From: Verrucomicrobiota bacterium
GTDB taxonomy: Bacteria > Verrucomicrobiota > Verrucomicrobiia > Opitutales > UBA953
NCBI GenBank assembly: GCA_014193315.1
Contig: BJHS01000004.1
Coordinates: 77,153-141,152, forward strand
Direction of reading: 5' to 3'
DNA: 64,000 nucleotides
Under the pieces are notes generated by a model that saw only the letters and a program-made list of their open reading frames with translations, was not told the DNA's origin and searched no databases. The stretch's first letter is position 1. The number at the start of each line of letters is the position of its first letter. Made by a program: the position numbers and the translations under genes. Shown piece after piece: positions 53,572 through 63,977 of the stretch.

Positions 53572-55959
53572 ATGACGCGACAACTATCCGGCGCGCGCTG
53601 GGAGACCAAGGCCTCGGGCTTGGTTGCGTTGTCCTCCGATTGGACGGGGCCGGGCGCCCCGCCGCTCTCGCTCAACCCGCCCGCACGGTTGGTCTCGTTG
53701 GAGCTCGCCGACCCTCGGCTCTGGGCGTTGCGTTCGGGCTATTGGCTTGAGGCGGGGTTCGTCCATTTCTTCTGTTGGAAGGCCTTGTTGCCGGATGGCG
53801 TGGGCGAAGGGTTGCGGGTCGCCGGTCCTTTTAATGACTGGGGTGCCAGTGAATCCGGCCGCTGGACCCTCTCGGCGGTCTGTGCGCAAGGGGCCGAAGG
53901 TTTCGAACTCGCGGTTCCGCTGGCCGAGCTCCTCGGTGGGGCGGCGATGACCGCCTTCAAGTTTGTGCGCGCCGACGGTCGTTGGTTGGAGCCGCCGTTC
54001 GACGCCGATAATATTAGTCGCGACGACGACGGTCATCGCAACCTGATGCTTTCCGCCGACCGGACGGGCCGTCATTTCTACCGCTTCGTCGCGGTCGACG
54101 TGGACCCGGCGGCCGCGCCGGTGCGCTTGATCTACACCAAGCCCGCCGAACTCGAGCTGTGCGATATTCTGGCGTCCGACCCGCTCGACGTCCTCGAGCC
54201 GCCTGGTCCCTTCGGGGCCGTGGTCGGTCCCGCCGGGACATCCTTTCGCGTCTTCGCGCCGCGGGCTCGCGCGGTCGAGGTCAGTTGGCGCCGACCCGAA
54301 GAAGGGATTTACCACCTCCTGGCCTTGAAGCCGGCGGGTCAGGGCGCTTGGTTCGGTGAGGTGGCGGATTCCCTGACGGGCGCTTATTACAACCTCTCCA
54401 TCCGGGGTGCCGATGAAATCGGCGAGGCGCGTTTCTCCGAACGGCCCTTTGTCGACCCGTGGGCGCGCGCGCAGACGGACGAGACGCCCCCCGCCGGCAT
54501 CGTGCTCGGGCCGGAGGACCTGCGTCCGTTGGCCGATGGTTTCATCCCGCCGGCCGTGGAGGATCTCGTGATCGTCGAGGGCCACCTCCGCGACCTGCTC
54601 GGGCTCTCGGGCGCGGACCCGACCTGCGGGGGGTACCGCGACTTGGCCGCGTGGATCCGGAGTCAGGGCAACTACCTCCGTTCGCTGGGCGTCAATGCCT
54701 TGGAACTGCTGCCCTGCGCCGAATTCGAGCATCGCTCGGCCGAGGAATACCACTGGGGCTACATGCCGATCACCGCGTTCGGGGTCGCCAACAGCTACGC
54801 CTCGGCCCCGGGGGCGGTCGCCTTGGCGGAATTTCAAGATGTCGTGCGTGCCTGCCATGAGGCGGGTCTCGCGGTGATTCTTGATGTGGTGCTGAATCAT
54901 TTCGGTTCCCCCAACGGCTTGATGGCGCTGGATCGGGAATACTATTTCCGGACCGACCCGCAGGGACGGCTCTCGAACTGGAGCGGGTGTGGGAACGATG
55001 TCCGGGCGGAGGCTCCCTTGTTCCAGCGTCTCGTCCGGGAATCGCTGACGCACTGGACCGAAGTGCTCGGGGTCGATGGCGTCCGCTTGGACCTCGCCGA
55101 ACTGCTGGGCACGTCGTTGCTGCGCGAAATCGAGGCCGACTTCCGCGCGCGCGCGCCGCACAAGATTCTCATCGCCGAACCCTGGAGTTTCCGCGGGCAC
55201 GTGGCCCGCGATCTCGATGGCTCCAATTGGACCAGTTGGGATGACGCTTTCCGCGAGTTCCTCCCGGCCTATGTGCGCGGCCATGCCCGGTCGAGCGACC
55301 TGTTGCATCATCTCGCGGGTTGCGCCGGTCGTCCGTCGGCCCGCCTCCGCTACGCCCAGTCCCATGACGACATGGCCTGGCTGGATCGCATCACCGAGCG
55401 GCCCGCGAACGACCCGCTCGACCCCGCGCCCGCCGACGTCCTGCGGACGCGCTTGATGCACGCGATCCTGCTTTGTTCAGTGGGGGTCCCGATGTTATCC
55501 GCGGGGCAGGACTTCCTCGCGACCAAGCGCGGGGTCGCGAACACCTGGCGCCACGGTGAACTCAACCGACTCGCGCCGGCCCGCTGGGAGCGTTTCCGGG
55601 GCGAACACGAGTGGGTCGCCCGCTTGATTGGTTGGCGGCTTTCGGCCGCCGGGGCGGTCCTCCGCCCGCGTTCGGTGGTCTCGCCGGGCTGGATGCAGGT
55701 CGCCAGGGATGACGCGGGCGAGGCTTTTGTCGCCGTGCTCAACGCCGATGGGGCGATGGGTCCCTCCCGGCTCCTTTTGGCCTGCAACCCCCATGACCGG
55801 CCGGTTCGCCTCGCCCTGCCTCAGGCTGGCCCCTGGCATCCGGTCGTCCTCTCGCCTTTCCCTTCATGCCCGCACGCCCCGGGAGCGATCCCGGTCCTCG
55901 GGACGGATACCCTTGATTTGCCGCCGTTGGGTTGCGGGGTTTGGTCCATGGGAGGCTAG
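53572..55959 (+). CDS. GH13 alpha-glucan hydrolase (isoamylase/pullulanase-like)
   Basis: The 795-residue product has two N-terminal beta-sandwich-like modules, one with VAGPFNDWGASESGRW and one CBM48-like with TSFRVFAPRARAVEVSW, followed by a GH13 catalytic barrel. Conserved regions are intact: DVVLNHFG (region I), DGVRLDLAEL with the nucleophile Asp (region II), ILIAEPWSF with the acid/base Glu (region III) and AQSHDDMAW (region IV). The order of domains recalls pullulanase or debranching enzymes. No signal peptide is seen, so a cytoplasmic glycogen role is likely. No glg genes are nearby. Confidence 0.88.
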   Translation: MTRQLSGARWETKASGLVALSSDWTGPGAPPLSLNPPARLVSLELADPRLWALRSGYWLEAGFVHFFCWKALLPDGVGEGLRVAGPFNDWGASESGRWTLSAVCAQGAEGFELAVPLAELLGGAAMTAFKFVRADGRWLEPPFDADNISRDDDGHRNLMLSADRTGRHFYRFVAVDVDPAAAPVRLIYTKPAELELCDILASDPLDVLEPPGPFGAVVGPAGTSFRVFAPRARAVEVSWRRPEEGIYHLLALKPAGQGAWFGEVADSLTGAYYNLSIRGADEIGEARFSERPFVDPWARAQTDETPPAGIVLGPEDLRPLADGFIPPAVEDLVIVEGHLRDLLGLSGADPTCGGYRDLAAWIRSQGNYLRSLGVNALELLPCAEFEHRSAEEYHWGYMPITAFGVANSYASAPGAVALAEFQDVVRACHEAGLAVILDVVLNHFGSPNGLMALDREYYFRTDPQGRLSNWSGCGNDVRAEAPLFQRLVRESLTHWTEVLGVDGVRLDLAELLGTSLLREIEADFRARAPHKILIAEPWSFRGHVARDLDGSNWTSWDDAFREFLPAYVRGHARSSDLLHHLAGCAGRPSARLRYAQSHDDMAWLDRITERPANDPLDPAPADVLRTRLMHAILLCSVGVPMLSAGQDFLATKRGVANTWRHGELNRLAPARWERFRGEHEWVARLIGWRLSAAGAVLRPRSVVSPGWMQVARDDAGEAFVAVLNADGAMGPSRLLLACNPHDRPVRLALPQAGPWHPVVLSPFPSCPHAPGAIPVLGTDTLDLPPLGCGVWSMGG

Positions 55960-57096
<1,137 letters not shown>

Positions 57097-57117
57097 GCCT
57101 CCCGGCGATTCCTCCGC

Positions 57118-57153
57118 GACAGGTGGCCCACCCCGGGTCGCCTGTCTTGTTTT
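57118..57153 (+). terminator. Terminator-like hairpin between gapA and pgk
   Basis: GACAGG (57118-57123) pairs with CCTGTC (57141-57146), with an inner GGCCC/CGGGT part, followed by TTGTTTT. It may partly separate gapA from the genes downstream. Confidence 0.5.
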
Positions 57154-57260
57154 AGGCTCCCGGCGGGGCAGGGGAGGCCGCGAGGAGGGTTTGCGAGGCC
57201 CCGGGCGGTTTGTTCTTCCCACCCTTGGCCTTACGCCTTTCTCTGCACCCTTCCACCGCT

Positions 57261-58505
57261 ATGCCCGTCCCTACCCTCCGCGAACTCGGCTCCGTCCTAG
57301 GCCAGCGTGTCCTCGTCCGTGTCGACTTCAACGTCCCCCAGGACAAGAAGACCGGTGCCATCACGAATACCCAGCGCATCGCCGCGGCCCTGCCGACGAT
57401 CAGGTTCCTGCTCGAGGGCGGCGCCTCGCTGGTGCTGATGTCGCACCTCGGCCGTCCGGACGGCAAGGTCGTCGAGAAGTTCTCCCTCCGTCCCATCGCC
57501 ACCGAGCTCGCGAAGCTCCTAGGCCGCCCGGTGAAGTTCGTGCCCGCCTGCGTGGGCCCCGAGGCTGAGGCCGCCGCCAAGGCCCTCCAGCCCGGCGAAG
57601 TCCTCCTCCTGGAAAACCTCCGCTTCCACATCGAGGAAGAGGGCAAGGTGAAGCTCGAGGATGGCACCAGCCAGAAGGCCGACCCGGCCAAGGTCGCCGA
57701 GTTCCGCACCTCCCTTTCCCGCCTCGGCGACGTCTACGTCAACGACGCCTTTGGCACCGCCCACCGGGCCCACTCGTCGATGGTCGGCGTCGCTTTACCC
57801 CGTAAAGCCGCGGGTTTCCTACTCGAAGCCGAACTCAAGGCCTTCGACATCGTGCTGAATAACCCGAAGCGCCCGCTCCTCGCCATCCTCGGCGGCGCCA
57901 AGATCGCCGACAAGATCCCGCTGATCCGCAACCTCATCGAGAAGGCCGACGAGATCATCATCGGTGGCGGCATGGCCTACACGTTCCGCAAGGTCTGCGA
58001 TGGCATGGCCATCGGCAACTCGCTCTACGACGCGGAAGGCGCGAAGATCGTCCAGGAACTGATGGACAAGGCCAAGGCCCGCGGCGTGAAGGTCACCCTC
58101 CCGGTCGACTTCAACTGCGGCGACAAGTTCTCCCCGGATTCCAACACCCAGCCCGCCATGATGCAGTCCGGTATCCCCGCCGGTTGGGAAGGCATGGACG
58201 CGGGTCCCGAATCTATCAAACTCTACGCAGCGGCCATCGCTCGCGCCGGTACCGTGGTTTGGAACGGCCCCTGCGGCGTCTTTGAATTCGATAAGTTCGC
58301 CGTCGGCTCCCAGGCCATGGCGGCCGCGGTGGCCCAGGCTACGGCGCGCGGCGCCATCACGATCGTCGGCGGTGGCGACACCGCGACGGCGGCCAAGAAG
58401 TTCGGCGTCGACACCCAGGTGACCCACTGCTCCACCGGCGGCGGCGCCTCCCTCGAATACCTCGAAGGCAAGGTGCTCCCGGGCGTCAAGGCACTCGAAG
58501 CCTGA
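57261..58505 (+). CDS. pgk: Phosphoglycerate kinase
   Basis: It makes ATP from 1,3-bisphosphoglycerate. The 414 residues carry [10 protein letters not shown] with the substrate-binding region, [40 protein letters not shown] and [16 protein letters not shown], all diagnostic. The open frame runs upstream to 57210, but the ATG at 57261 gives the family N-terminus. It precedes tpiA by 42 bp. Confidence 0.98.
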   Translation: MPVPTLRELGSVLGQRVLVRVDFNVPQDKKTGAITNTQRIAAALPTIRFLLEGGASLVLMSHLGRPDGKVVEKFSLRPIATELAKLLGRPVKFVPACVGPEAEAAAKALQPGEVLLLENLRFHIEEEGKVKLEDGTSQKADPAKVAEFRTSLSRLGDVYVNDAFGTAHRAHSSMVGVALPRKAAGFLLEAELKAFDIVLNNPKRPLLAILGGAKIADKIPLIRNLIEKADEIIIGGGMAYTFRKVCDGMAIGNSLYDAEGAKIVQELMDKAKARGVKVTLPVDFNCGDKFSPDSNTQPAMMQSGIPAGWEGMDAGPESIKLYAAAIARAGTVVWNGPCGVFEFDKFAVGSQAMAAAVAQATARGAITIVGGGDTATAAKKFGVDTQVTHCSTGGGASLEYLEGKVLPGVKALEA

Positions 58506-58547
58506 ACCGCTTCATCCCCCCGTAAACAAAGCCTCCTACCCACCACC

Positions 58548-59324
58548 ATGTCCCTTCACACCCCCCTCATCGCCGGTAATTGGAAGATGAACAAGACCGC
58601 CACCGAAGGCGTCGAACTCGCCCAGGCCGTCGCCGCGGCGGTCGGCATCGAGTCCGCCGTCCAGGTCGTCCTCTGCCCGCCTTTCACCGCGCTCGCCGCC
58701 GCGGTGGCCGCCGTCGAAGGCACGCACCTTTCCATCGGTGCGCAGAACATGCACGACAAGACCAATGGCGCCTTCACCGGCGAGGTCAGCGCGGCGATGC
58801 TCCGCGACCTGCACGTGACCTACGTCATCCTCGGCCACAGCGAGCGCCGGAGCCTCTTCGGCGAGGACGACGCCTTCATCAACCGCAAGGTCAACGCCGC
58901 CTTGGCGGCCTCGCTCAAGCCGATTCTCTGCGTGGGTGAGTTACTCGCCGAGCGCGAGGCCGGCACGACCAACGCCGTGGTCAAGCGCCAGCTCGAGCTC
59001 GGGCTCGCCGGCGTCCCCGCCGCCAAGGCCGAGCAGGTGATCATCGCCTACGAGCCCGTCTGGGCCATCGGCACCGGCAAGACCGCCACCCCGGCGATGG
59101 CGCAGGAAGTGCACGCCTTCATCCGCAGTTTGTTGGTCGCCCAGTTTGGCGCCGAGACCGCCGCCCGCGTCCGCATCCTTTACGGGGGCTCGATGAAACC
59201 CGATAACGCCGATGCCTTGCTCGCCGAGCATGATATCGACGGTGGCCTGATCGGTGGCGCCGCGCTCGAGGCCAAGGGCTTCGTGGACCTGGTCCGCAGT
59301 GCGGCCAGGTCCCTGAGCCGCTGA
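58548..59324 (+). CDS. tpiA: Triose-phosphate isomerase
   Basis: It interconverts dihydroxyacetone phosphate and glyceraldehyde 3-phosphate. The 258-residue enzyme has catalytic K13 in AGNWKMNK, H97 in ILGHSERR and E169 in AYEPVWAIGTGKTA, with YGGSMKPDNADALL near the end. It completes the gapA-pgk-tpiA glycolytic unit. A structured 3' region and a terminator follow. Confidence 0.98.
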   Translation: MSLHTPLIAGNWKMNKTATEGVELAQAVAAAVGIESAVQVVLCPPFTALAAAVAAVEGTHLSIGAQNMHDKTNGAFTGEVSAAMLRDLHVTYVILGHSERRSLFGEDDAFINRKVNAALAASLKPILCVGELLAEREAGTTNAVVKRQLELGLAGVPAAKAEQVIIAYEPVWAIGTGKTATPAMAQEVHAFIRSLLVAQFGAETAARVRILYGGSMKPDNADALLAEHDIDGGLIGGAALEAKGFVDLVRSAARSLSR

Positions 59325-59344
59325 AGGGTAGGGGATGCCCGAGC

Positions 59345-59397
59345 TTAGGCCGGCGTAGTGATTAGCCCTGAACGGGGCGATTGCTTCGCCGGTCTAA
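59345..59397 (+). other. Structured 3' region after tpiA
   Basis: TTAGGCCGGCG (59345-59355) pairs over 11 bp with CGCCGGTCTAA (59387-59397), including one GU. The loop holds a smaller GCCC/GGGC hairpin. It lies between the tpiA stop and its terminator. It may be a 3' UTR structure or a small RNA; I recognise no known RNA family. Confidence 0.4.
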
Positions 59398-59405
59398 TAG
59401 TTTGA

Positions 59406-59428
59406 AAGCCCTCCTAACGAGGGCTTTT
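59406..59428 (+). terminator. Rho-independent terminator after tpiA
   Basis: AAGCCCTC (59406-59413) pairs with GAGGGCTT (59419-59426), with TTTT after it. Confidence 0.85.
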
Positions 59429-59435
59429 GGCTTGG

Positions 59436-59480
59436 TTACTATTTAGAATTATTCTAAACTATATAAACCTATCTTTGACA
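59436..59480 (+). promoter_or_regulatory. AT-rich control region with a Fur/PerR-like 7-1-7 palindrome
   Basis: TTTAGAAT-T-ATTCTAAA (59442-59458) is a perfect 8-1-8 palindrome whose core TTAGAAT-N-ATTCTAA has the 7-1-7 layout of Fur-family operators such as the PerR box. A TATATA (59460-59465) follows at once, with a weak -35 (59436-59441) 18 bases upstream, so the palindrome would lie in the promoter spacer. A perfect TTGACA lies at 59475-59480. This AT-rich gap stands out from the GC-rich window and leads into the act operon. Confidence 0.5.
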
Positions 59481-59622
59481 ATAACTTGTGATTATTTCTG
59501 CCGGAAAATTCACCATTCTATTCACAGTTAAAGCCCAAGCGAATCTCGAAACCCGTGTAAAAGCGTTAAAATTTGGGTTGCGAAGGGGGGCGGGCTTTCG
59601 TGCCTCTGATTGCAAAAATCTC

Positions 59623-59808
59623 ATGAGCGAGCTCTCCACTTCCCGCCAGGGTTTCTTGGCCAAGTCCGGCGCCATCCTGGCGTCCCTCGTGACCTTCGGG
59701 TTCCTCCGCTCCGCTTACTCTGCCCCGGCCTCCCCGGCCGCGCTTCCCGCCTCGTCGCGTAAGGTCGTACCGGCCACCGGCGCCGTGCCTCGTCCGACCC
59801 AACGCTGA
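59623..59808 (+). CDS. Small membrane or exported protein ahead of actA
   Basis: The 61-residue product MSELSTSRQGFLAKSGAILA and onward has a hydrophobic stretch (GAILASLVTFGFLRSAYSA) and a proline/alanine-rich C-terminus. It ends 18 bp before actA, so it is probably part of the operon. I do not recognise a family. The frame opens at 59488, in the AT-rich gap, but the ATG at 59623 is the likely start. It might be a small accessory subunit or just a leader peptide. Confidence 0.5.
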   Translation: MSELSTSRQGFLAKSGAILASLVTFGFLRSAYSAPASPAALPASSRKVVPATGAVPRPTQR

Positions 59809-59826
59809 ACTTCCGCCCGTCCCGCG

Positions 59827-60528
59827 ATGCGCAAACTCCTAGCCTTCTTCAATCGCCCTGCCAGCCGGGGTAATTTCGCGCCGCGAGCCGCGAACTCCGC
59901 CCCGTTCAAGATCCTCGTCTGCCTGCTCATCACCGGCGTCGTGGTCGTCGCGGCGGTCAACGAGTACGCCACGAATAAGTATCTGAACGTCGGATACACC
60001 CCGGACCAGCCGGTCGCCTTCGACCACTCCTTCCACGCCGGCCCCGACTCCGTCCTCGGCCTCGATTGCCGCTACTGCCACAACTTCGTCGAGAAGTCCC
60101 CGCACTCCAACGTCCCGACCGCCAACACCTGCTGGAACTGCCACAGCATCGTCAAGCCCGACAGCCCGGCCTTGGCGCTGGTCAAGCGCAGTGTCGAGAC
60201 CGGCGAGGCCATCCGCTGGGTCAAGGTCCACAAGGTCCCTGACTACGTCTACTTCCCGCACTCCGTGCACGTGAACCGTGGCGTCAGTTGCGTCGAGTGC
60301 CACGGGCGCATCGACCAGCAGGCTGTGGTCGGTCAGCAGAAGTCCCTCAACATGAGCTTCTGTCTTGATTGCCACCGCAACCCTGAGAAGGCCCTGCGTC
60401 CGCTCGATAGGATCACCGACCTCGCTTACCAGGCTGCCTCGCCCGCCGCGCAAGCCGAGCAGGGTGCCAAGTTCGTGCACGACTGGAAGATCAACCCGCC
60501 GCAGAGTTGCTCCGGCTGCCACCGCTAA
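59827..60528 (+). CDS. actA: Alternative complex III pentaheme cytochrome c subunit ActA
   Basis: The 233-residue protein has one N-terminal membrane helix (about 27-45, FKILVCLLITGVVVVAAV) and five CxxCH heme sites starting at C81, C102, C155, C179 and C228. The spacing fits ActA, the multi-heme subunit of alternative complex III, a quinol oxidase that replaces cytochrome bc1. The gene order ActA-ActB-(ActC) confirms this. It is on the periplasmic side of the membrane. Electrons reach it from quinol through the other subunits. Confidence 0.93.
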   Translation: MRKLLAFFNRPASRGNFAPRAANSAPFKILVCLLITGVVVVAAVNEYATNKYLNVGYTPDQPVAFDHSFHAGPDSVLGLDCRYCHNFVEKSPHSNVPTANTCWNCHSIVKPDSPALALVKRSVETGEAIRWVKVHKVPDYVYFPHSVHVNRGVSCVECHGRIDQQAVVGQQKSLNMSFCLDCHRNPEKALRPLDRITDLAYQAASPAAQAEQGAKFVHDWKINPPQSCSGCHR

Positions 60529-60546
60529 TCCCCACCCTTTTTCTCG

Positions 60547-63500
60547 ATGAGCAAGAAAGTCTTTGAACACCCCGCCCCCCAGCCCGGCGAGCCCACCGGC
60601 CCCGGTTACTGGCGCAGCTTGGACGAACGCAACAAGACCCCCGAGTTCCGCACCCGGGCCGAGCGCGAGTTCGTCGACGGCGCCGCCAACATCTCCTCCG
60701 TCGAACGCCGCGAGTTCCTGATGCTCATGGGCGCTTCGTTCGGCCTGGCCGGTCTCGGTCTGGCCGGTTGCCGCGAGCCTCGCAACCATACCTTGCCTTA
60801 CGGCAAGCAGCCCGAGAACACCATCCCGGGCGTGCCGACTTATTACACGACTTCCTTCCCGGGCGAGTTCGCCAACCAGCCGTTGATCGTTGAGACGCAT
60901 CAGCACCGCCCGACCAAGATCGAAGGTAACCCGAGTCACGCCGCCAACGGCACCGCCTCCGCGAAGTTCGCTCAGGCGAGCGTCCTCGATATGTATGACC
61001 CGGATCGCGCCCAGGTCTCCTTCGGTGCCAAAGGCTCGACGCTCACCGCCGCCGGCGTCCGCGACCTGCTGCGCACCCTTTCCGCCGAAGCCAAAGCCAA
61101 CGGGGGCGAAGGCCTCGCCTTCCTCGCCCGCCCGTCGACCTCCCCGACGCGCGCCCGCCTCGTCGCCGCCGTCCAGGCCGCGCTACCGAAAGCTCGCTGG
61201 GTCGAGTATACCCCCGTCGCTCAGCGTGGCTCCGAGGCCGCCCTCGGCGTGCGGGCCTTGCCTGATTTCGCGAAGGCCCGCCGCATCCTGAGCCTCGACG
61301 CCGACTTCCTTGGCGCGGGCGATGGTTCCGTCGAGGCGACGCGTGCTTACTCCGCCGGTCGTCGCGCCGATACCGCCGACGAGGCCGAGCAGATGACCCG
61401 CCTCTATGTCGTGGAGTCGACCTTCACGATCACCGGAGCCGCCGCCGACCACCGGCTTCGCGCGTCGTCCTCGCATATCTCCGCCCTCGCCGCGCGCTTC
61501 GCCGCCGAGGTTCTCTCCCAGCTAGGCAAGGCCGCTTCCTTCAAGCTCTCCGGCCTCAAGGTCGACGACGAGTGGGTGAAGCAATGCGTGGCCGACCTCG
61601 TGTCCGCCAAGGGCAAGGCCCTCATCGTCGCCGGCGACCACCTCTCCGCCGAGGCGCACCGCGCCGTCGCCCTGGCCAACGCCGCGCTCGGCGCCGCCGT
61701 CGCCTACGCCGCCATCCCGGCCGCGCCGACGCTCACGATCGCCGACCTCGCCGCCAAGCCGGCTTCGACCCTCGTCATCCTCGGAGGTAATCCTGCCTAC
61801 GACGCCCCTTCCGACGTCAAGGTCGCCGCGCTCAAGGCCACGTCCAAGGTCGTCCGCCTCGGCTTCCACGGCCCGTCCTTCGATGAGACCTCCGCGCTGG
61901 CCCAGGCTGCGGGTGGTACGTTCATCGCCGCTTCTCATTACCTTGAGAGCTGGTCCGACGGTCGGACCATCGACGGTACGTACGTGCCGGTGCAACCGAT
62001 GATTGAGCCGCTCTTCCCCTCGTTCACCGAGCTCGACGTCCTTGCCGCTTTCGCTGGTTCCACCCAGGAGCCCTACGCGCTCGTCCGCGAGACCTTCGCG
62101 ACCCTTGCGAAGAACAAGTCCGACGACGCGTTCGCCGCCTGGCTCGCCGAAGGCGTGCTCGCTGGTTCCGCCTTCCCGACGGTCGTCGACCTGACGCTGG
62201 GCGTCCCGTCCGCCGCGTTCGTCGCCCCCGAGCTGTCCCTCGAGAAACTCGAGGTCCGCCTCCTGCCAAGCGCCCACTCCGGCGACGGCCTTTACGCCAA
62301 CAACGGCTGGCTCGCCGAGGCTCCGGATCCCATGTCCAAGACCGTCTGGGAGAACGTCATTCTCGTCAGTCCGAAGCTCGCCAAGAAGCTCGAAATCGAG
62401 CCGAGACAGGCGCTCATCAATAAAATCGGCGGCGAAGCGGATTTCTTGCACACCGGGGCGCTCAACCTGAACATCAACCAGCTGGTCGACGGCCGACTCA
62501 TCGCGAAGATCGCCCGGCTCACCGTCGACGGCGTCGCCATCGAGGGGCCGGTGTTCATCATGCCCGGTCTGGCGGACTGCACCGTCGGCCTCCAGCTTGG
62601 TTTTGGTCGCAAACTCGGCGGTCGCATCGCCACCCGCGTGGATGAACGCCTCGCGGGCCGCGTCACCGGCAACGGCTTCGACGTCTACCCATTCCTCACG
62701 ACCGCCCACCCGGCCTACCGCAACGGCGTCACCCTCGCGCTCACCGGCGGCACCGCCCCGGTCTGCAACATGCAGGACCATTGGTCGATGGAAGGCCGCG
62801 ACGTCGTCCGCGAGGGCAACGCCGAGGAACTGCGGGCCAACCGCGACTTCGCCAAGCTCGGTATCGATGGCCACGCCCCGGCCGTGTACGGCAAGGATGG
62901 CAACATGGCGCCGGCGCTCAAGGCCACGACCACTCCCCGCGGTAACTCCGCCTACGAGCACCCGGACCACACGGTCGCCCCGAATGTGGCTGCCTGGAAA
63001 GGCCATGAATCCGAATTGAAGATCCAGCAGTGGGGCCTGTCGATCGACCTCAATACTTGCACGGGTTGCAATGCCTGCGTCACCGCTTGCCAGTCCGAGA
63101 ACAACATCCCCGTCGTCGGCCGCCAACAGGTGCTCAAGGGACGCAACATGCACTGGATCCGCCTCGACCGCTACTTCTTCGACGGTCGCGTTGCCGCCCA
63201 GAACGTGATTCCCGAGGACCCGCAGGTCACCTTCATGGGGGTCGCCTGCCAGCATTGCGAGACCGCCCCCTGCGAGACCGTCTGTCCCGCCAACGCCACC
63301 GTCCATGACGACCAGGGCCTCAACACGATGGCCTACAACCGTTGCATCGGTACCCGTTACTGCGCGAACAACTGCCCGTACAAGGTCCGCCGCTTCAACT
63401 TCCTCGACTTCAACAAGCGCGTCGACGGCCACTACTACGAAGGCCCGCTCGGTCCGGAGAAAGCCGTCAAGGATCCCGCCGACCTGCCCCAGCTCCAGCG

Positions 63501-63954
63501 CAACCCCGATGTTTCCGTGCGCATGCGCGGCGTCATGGAGAAGTGCACCTACTGCGTCCAGCGTATCCAGGAGGCCAAGATCCAGGCCAAGGCCGCCGCC
63601 CGCGACTCCGGCAACACCCGCGTGGCCGATGGTGCCATTCAGGTCGCTTGCCAGCAGGCTTGCCCGGCCGGCGCCATCGAGTTCGGCGACATCACGGACC
63701 CGAACTCCCGCGTCTCCAAGGCCAAGGCCTCGACCCGCTCCTACGGCGCGTTGACCTACCTCAACACCCGCCCGCGCACGACCTACCAGGCCAAGCTGCG
63801 CAACCTCAACGCCAAGATGCCTGGCGCCCTGCGTCTGCCGCTTTCCCGCAAGGAGATGGCCGGTCGCGAAGGTCATGCCCCCGCCGGCCACGGTGCCGTC
63901 CATGGCGCCGAGCACGCCACCCCGGACACGCACGGGAAGCCTGGCCACAAGTAA
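60547..63954 (+). CDS. actB: Alternative complex III iron-sulfur/molybdopterin-like subunit ActB
   Basis: This 1135-residue protein starts with a TAT-variant leader (YWRSLDERNKTPEF, then SVERREFLMLMGASFGLAG), followed by a large molybdopterin-oxidoreductase-like domain to about residue 800. That domain in ActB is thought not to carry molybdenum. The C-terminal ferredoxin-like part binds four iron-sulfur clusters: CTGCNACVTACQ from C838, CQHCETAPCETVCP, CIGTRYCANNCPYK and CTYCVQRIQ with CQQACPAGA. A histidine-rich tail ends the protein. It starts 18 bp after actA. Confidence 0.95.
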   Translation: MSKKVFEHPAPQPGEPTGPGYWRSLDERNKTPEFRTRAEREFVDGAANISSVERREFLMLMGASFGLAGLGLAGCREPRNHTLPYGKQPENTIPGVPTYYTTSFPGEFANQPLIVETHQHRPTKIEGNPSHAANGTASAKFAQASVLDMYDPDRAQVSFGAKGSTLTAAGVRDLLRTLSAEAKANGGEGLAFLARPSTSPTRARLVAAVQAALPKARWVEYTPVAQRGSEAALGVRALPDFAKARRILSLDADFLGAGDGSVEATRAYSAGRRADTADEAEQMTRLYVVESTFTITGAAADHRLRASSSHISALAARFAAEVLSQLGKAASFKLSGLKVDDEWVKQCVADLVSAKGKALIVAGDHLSAEAHRAVALANAALGAAVAYAAIPAAPTLTIADLAAKPASTLVILGGNPAYDAPSDVKVAALKATSKVVRLGFHGPSFDETSALAQAAGGTFIAASHYLESWSDGRTIDGTYVPVQPMIEPLFPSFTELDVLAAFAGSTQEPYALVRETFATLAKNKSDDAFAAWLAEGVLAGSAFPTVVDLTLGVPSAAFVAPELSLEKLEVRLLPSAHSGDGLYANNGWLAEAPDPMSKTVWENVILVSPKLAKKLEIEPRQALINKIGGEADFLHTGALNLNINQLVDGRLIAKIARLTVDGVAIEGPVFIMPGLADCTVGLQLGFGRKLGGRIATRVDERLAGRVTGNGFDVYPFLTTAHPAYRNGVTLALTGGTAPVCNMQDHWSMEGRDVVREGNAEELRANRDFAKLGIDGHAPAVYGKDGNMAPALKATTTPRGNSAYEHPDHTVAPNVAAWKGHESELKIQQWGLSIDLNTCTGCNACVTACQSENNIPVVGRQQVLKGRNMHWIRLDRYFFDGRVAAQNVIPEDPQVTFMGVACQHCETAPCETVCPANATVHDDQGLNTMAYNRCIGTRYCANNCPYKVRRFNFLDFNKRVDGHYYEGPLGPEKAVKDPADLPQLQRNPDVSVRMRGVMEKCTYCVQRIQEAKIQAKAAARDSGNTRVADGAIQVACQQACPAGAIEFGDITDPNSRVSKAKASTRSYGALTYLNTRPRTTYQAKLRNLNAKMPGALRLPLSRKEMAGREGHAPAGHGAVHGAEHATPDTHGKPGHK

Positions 63955-63977
63955 TCCCTTAACGACACACCTGTCCC

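Noticed and set aside
61522-63948. 808-codon antisense frame opposite actB
   Set aside because: actB has complete cluster-binding motifs; the antisense product is Gly/Val/Asp-rich and unlike any family.
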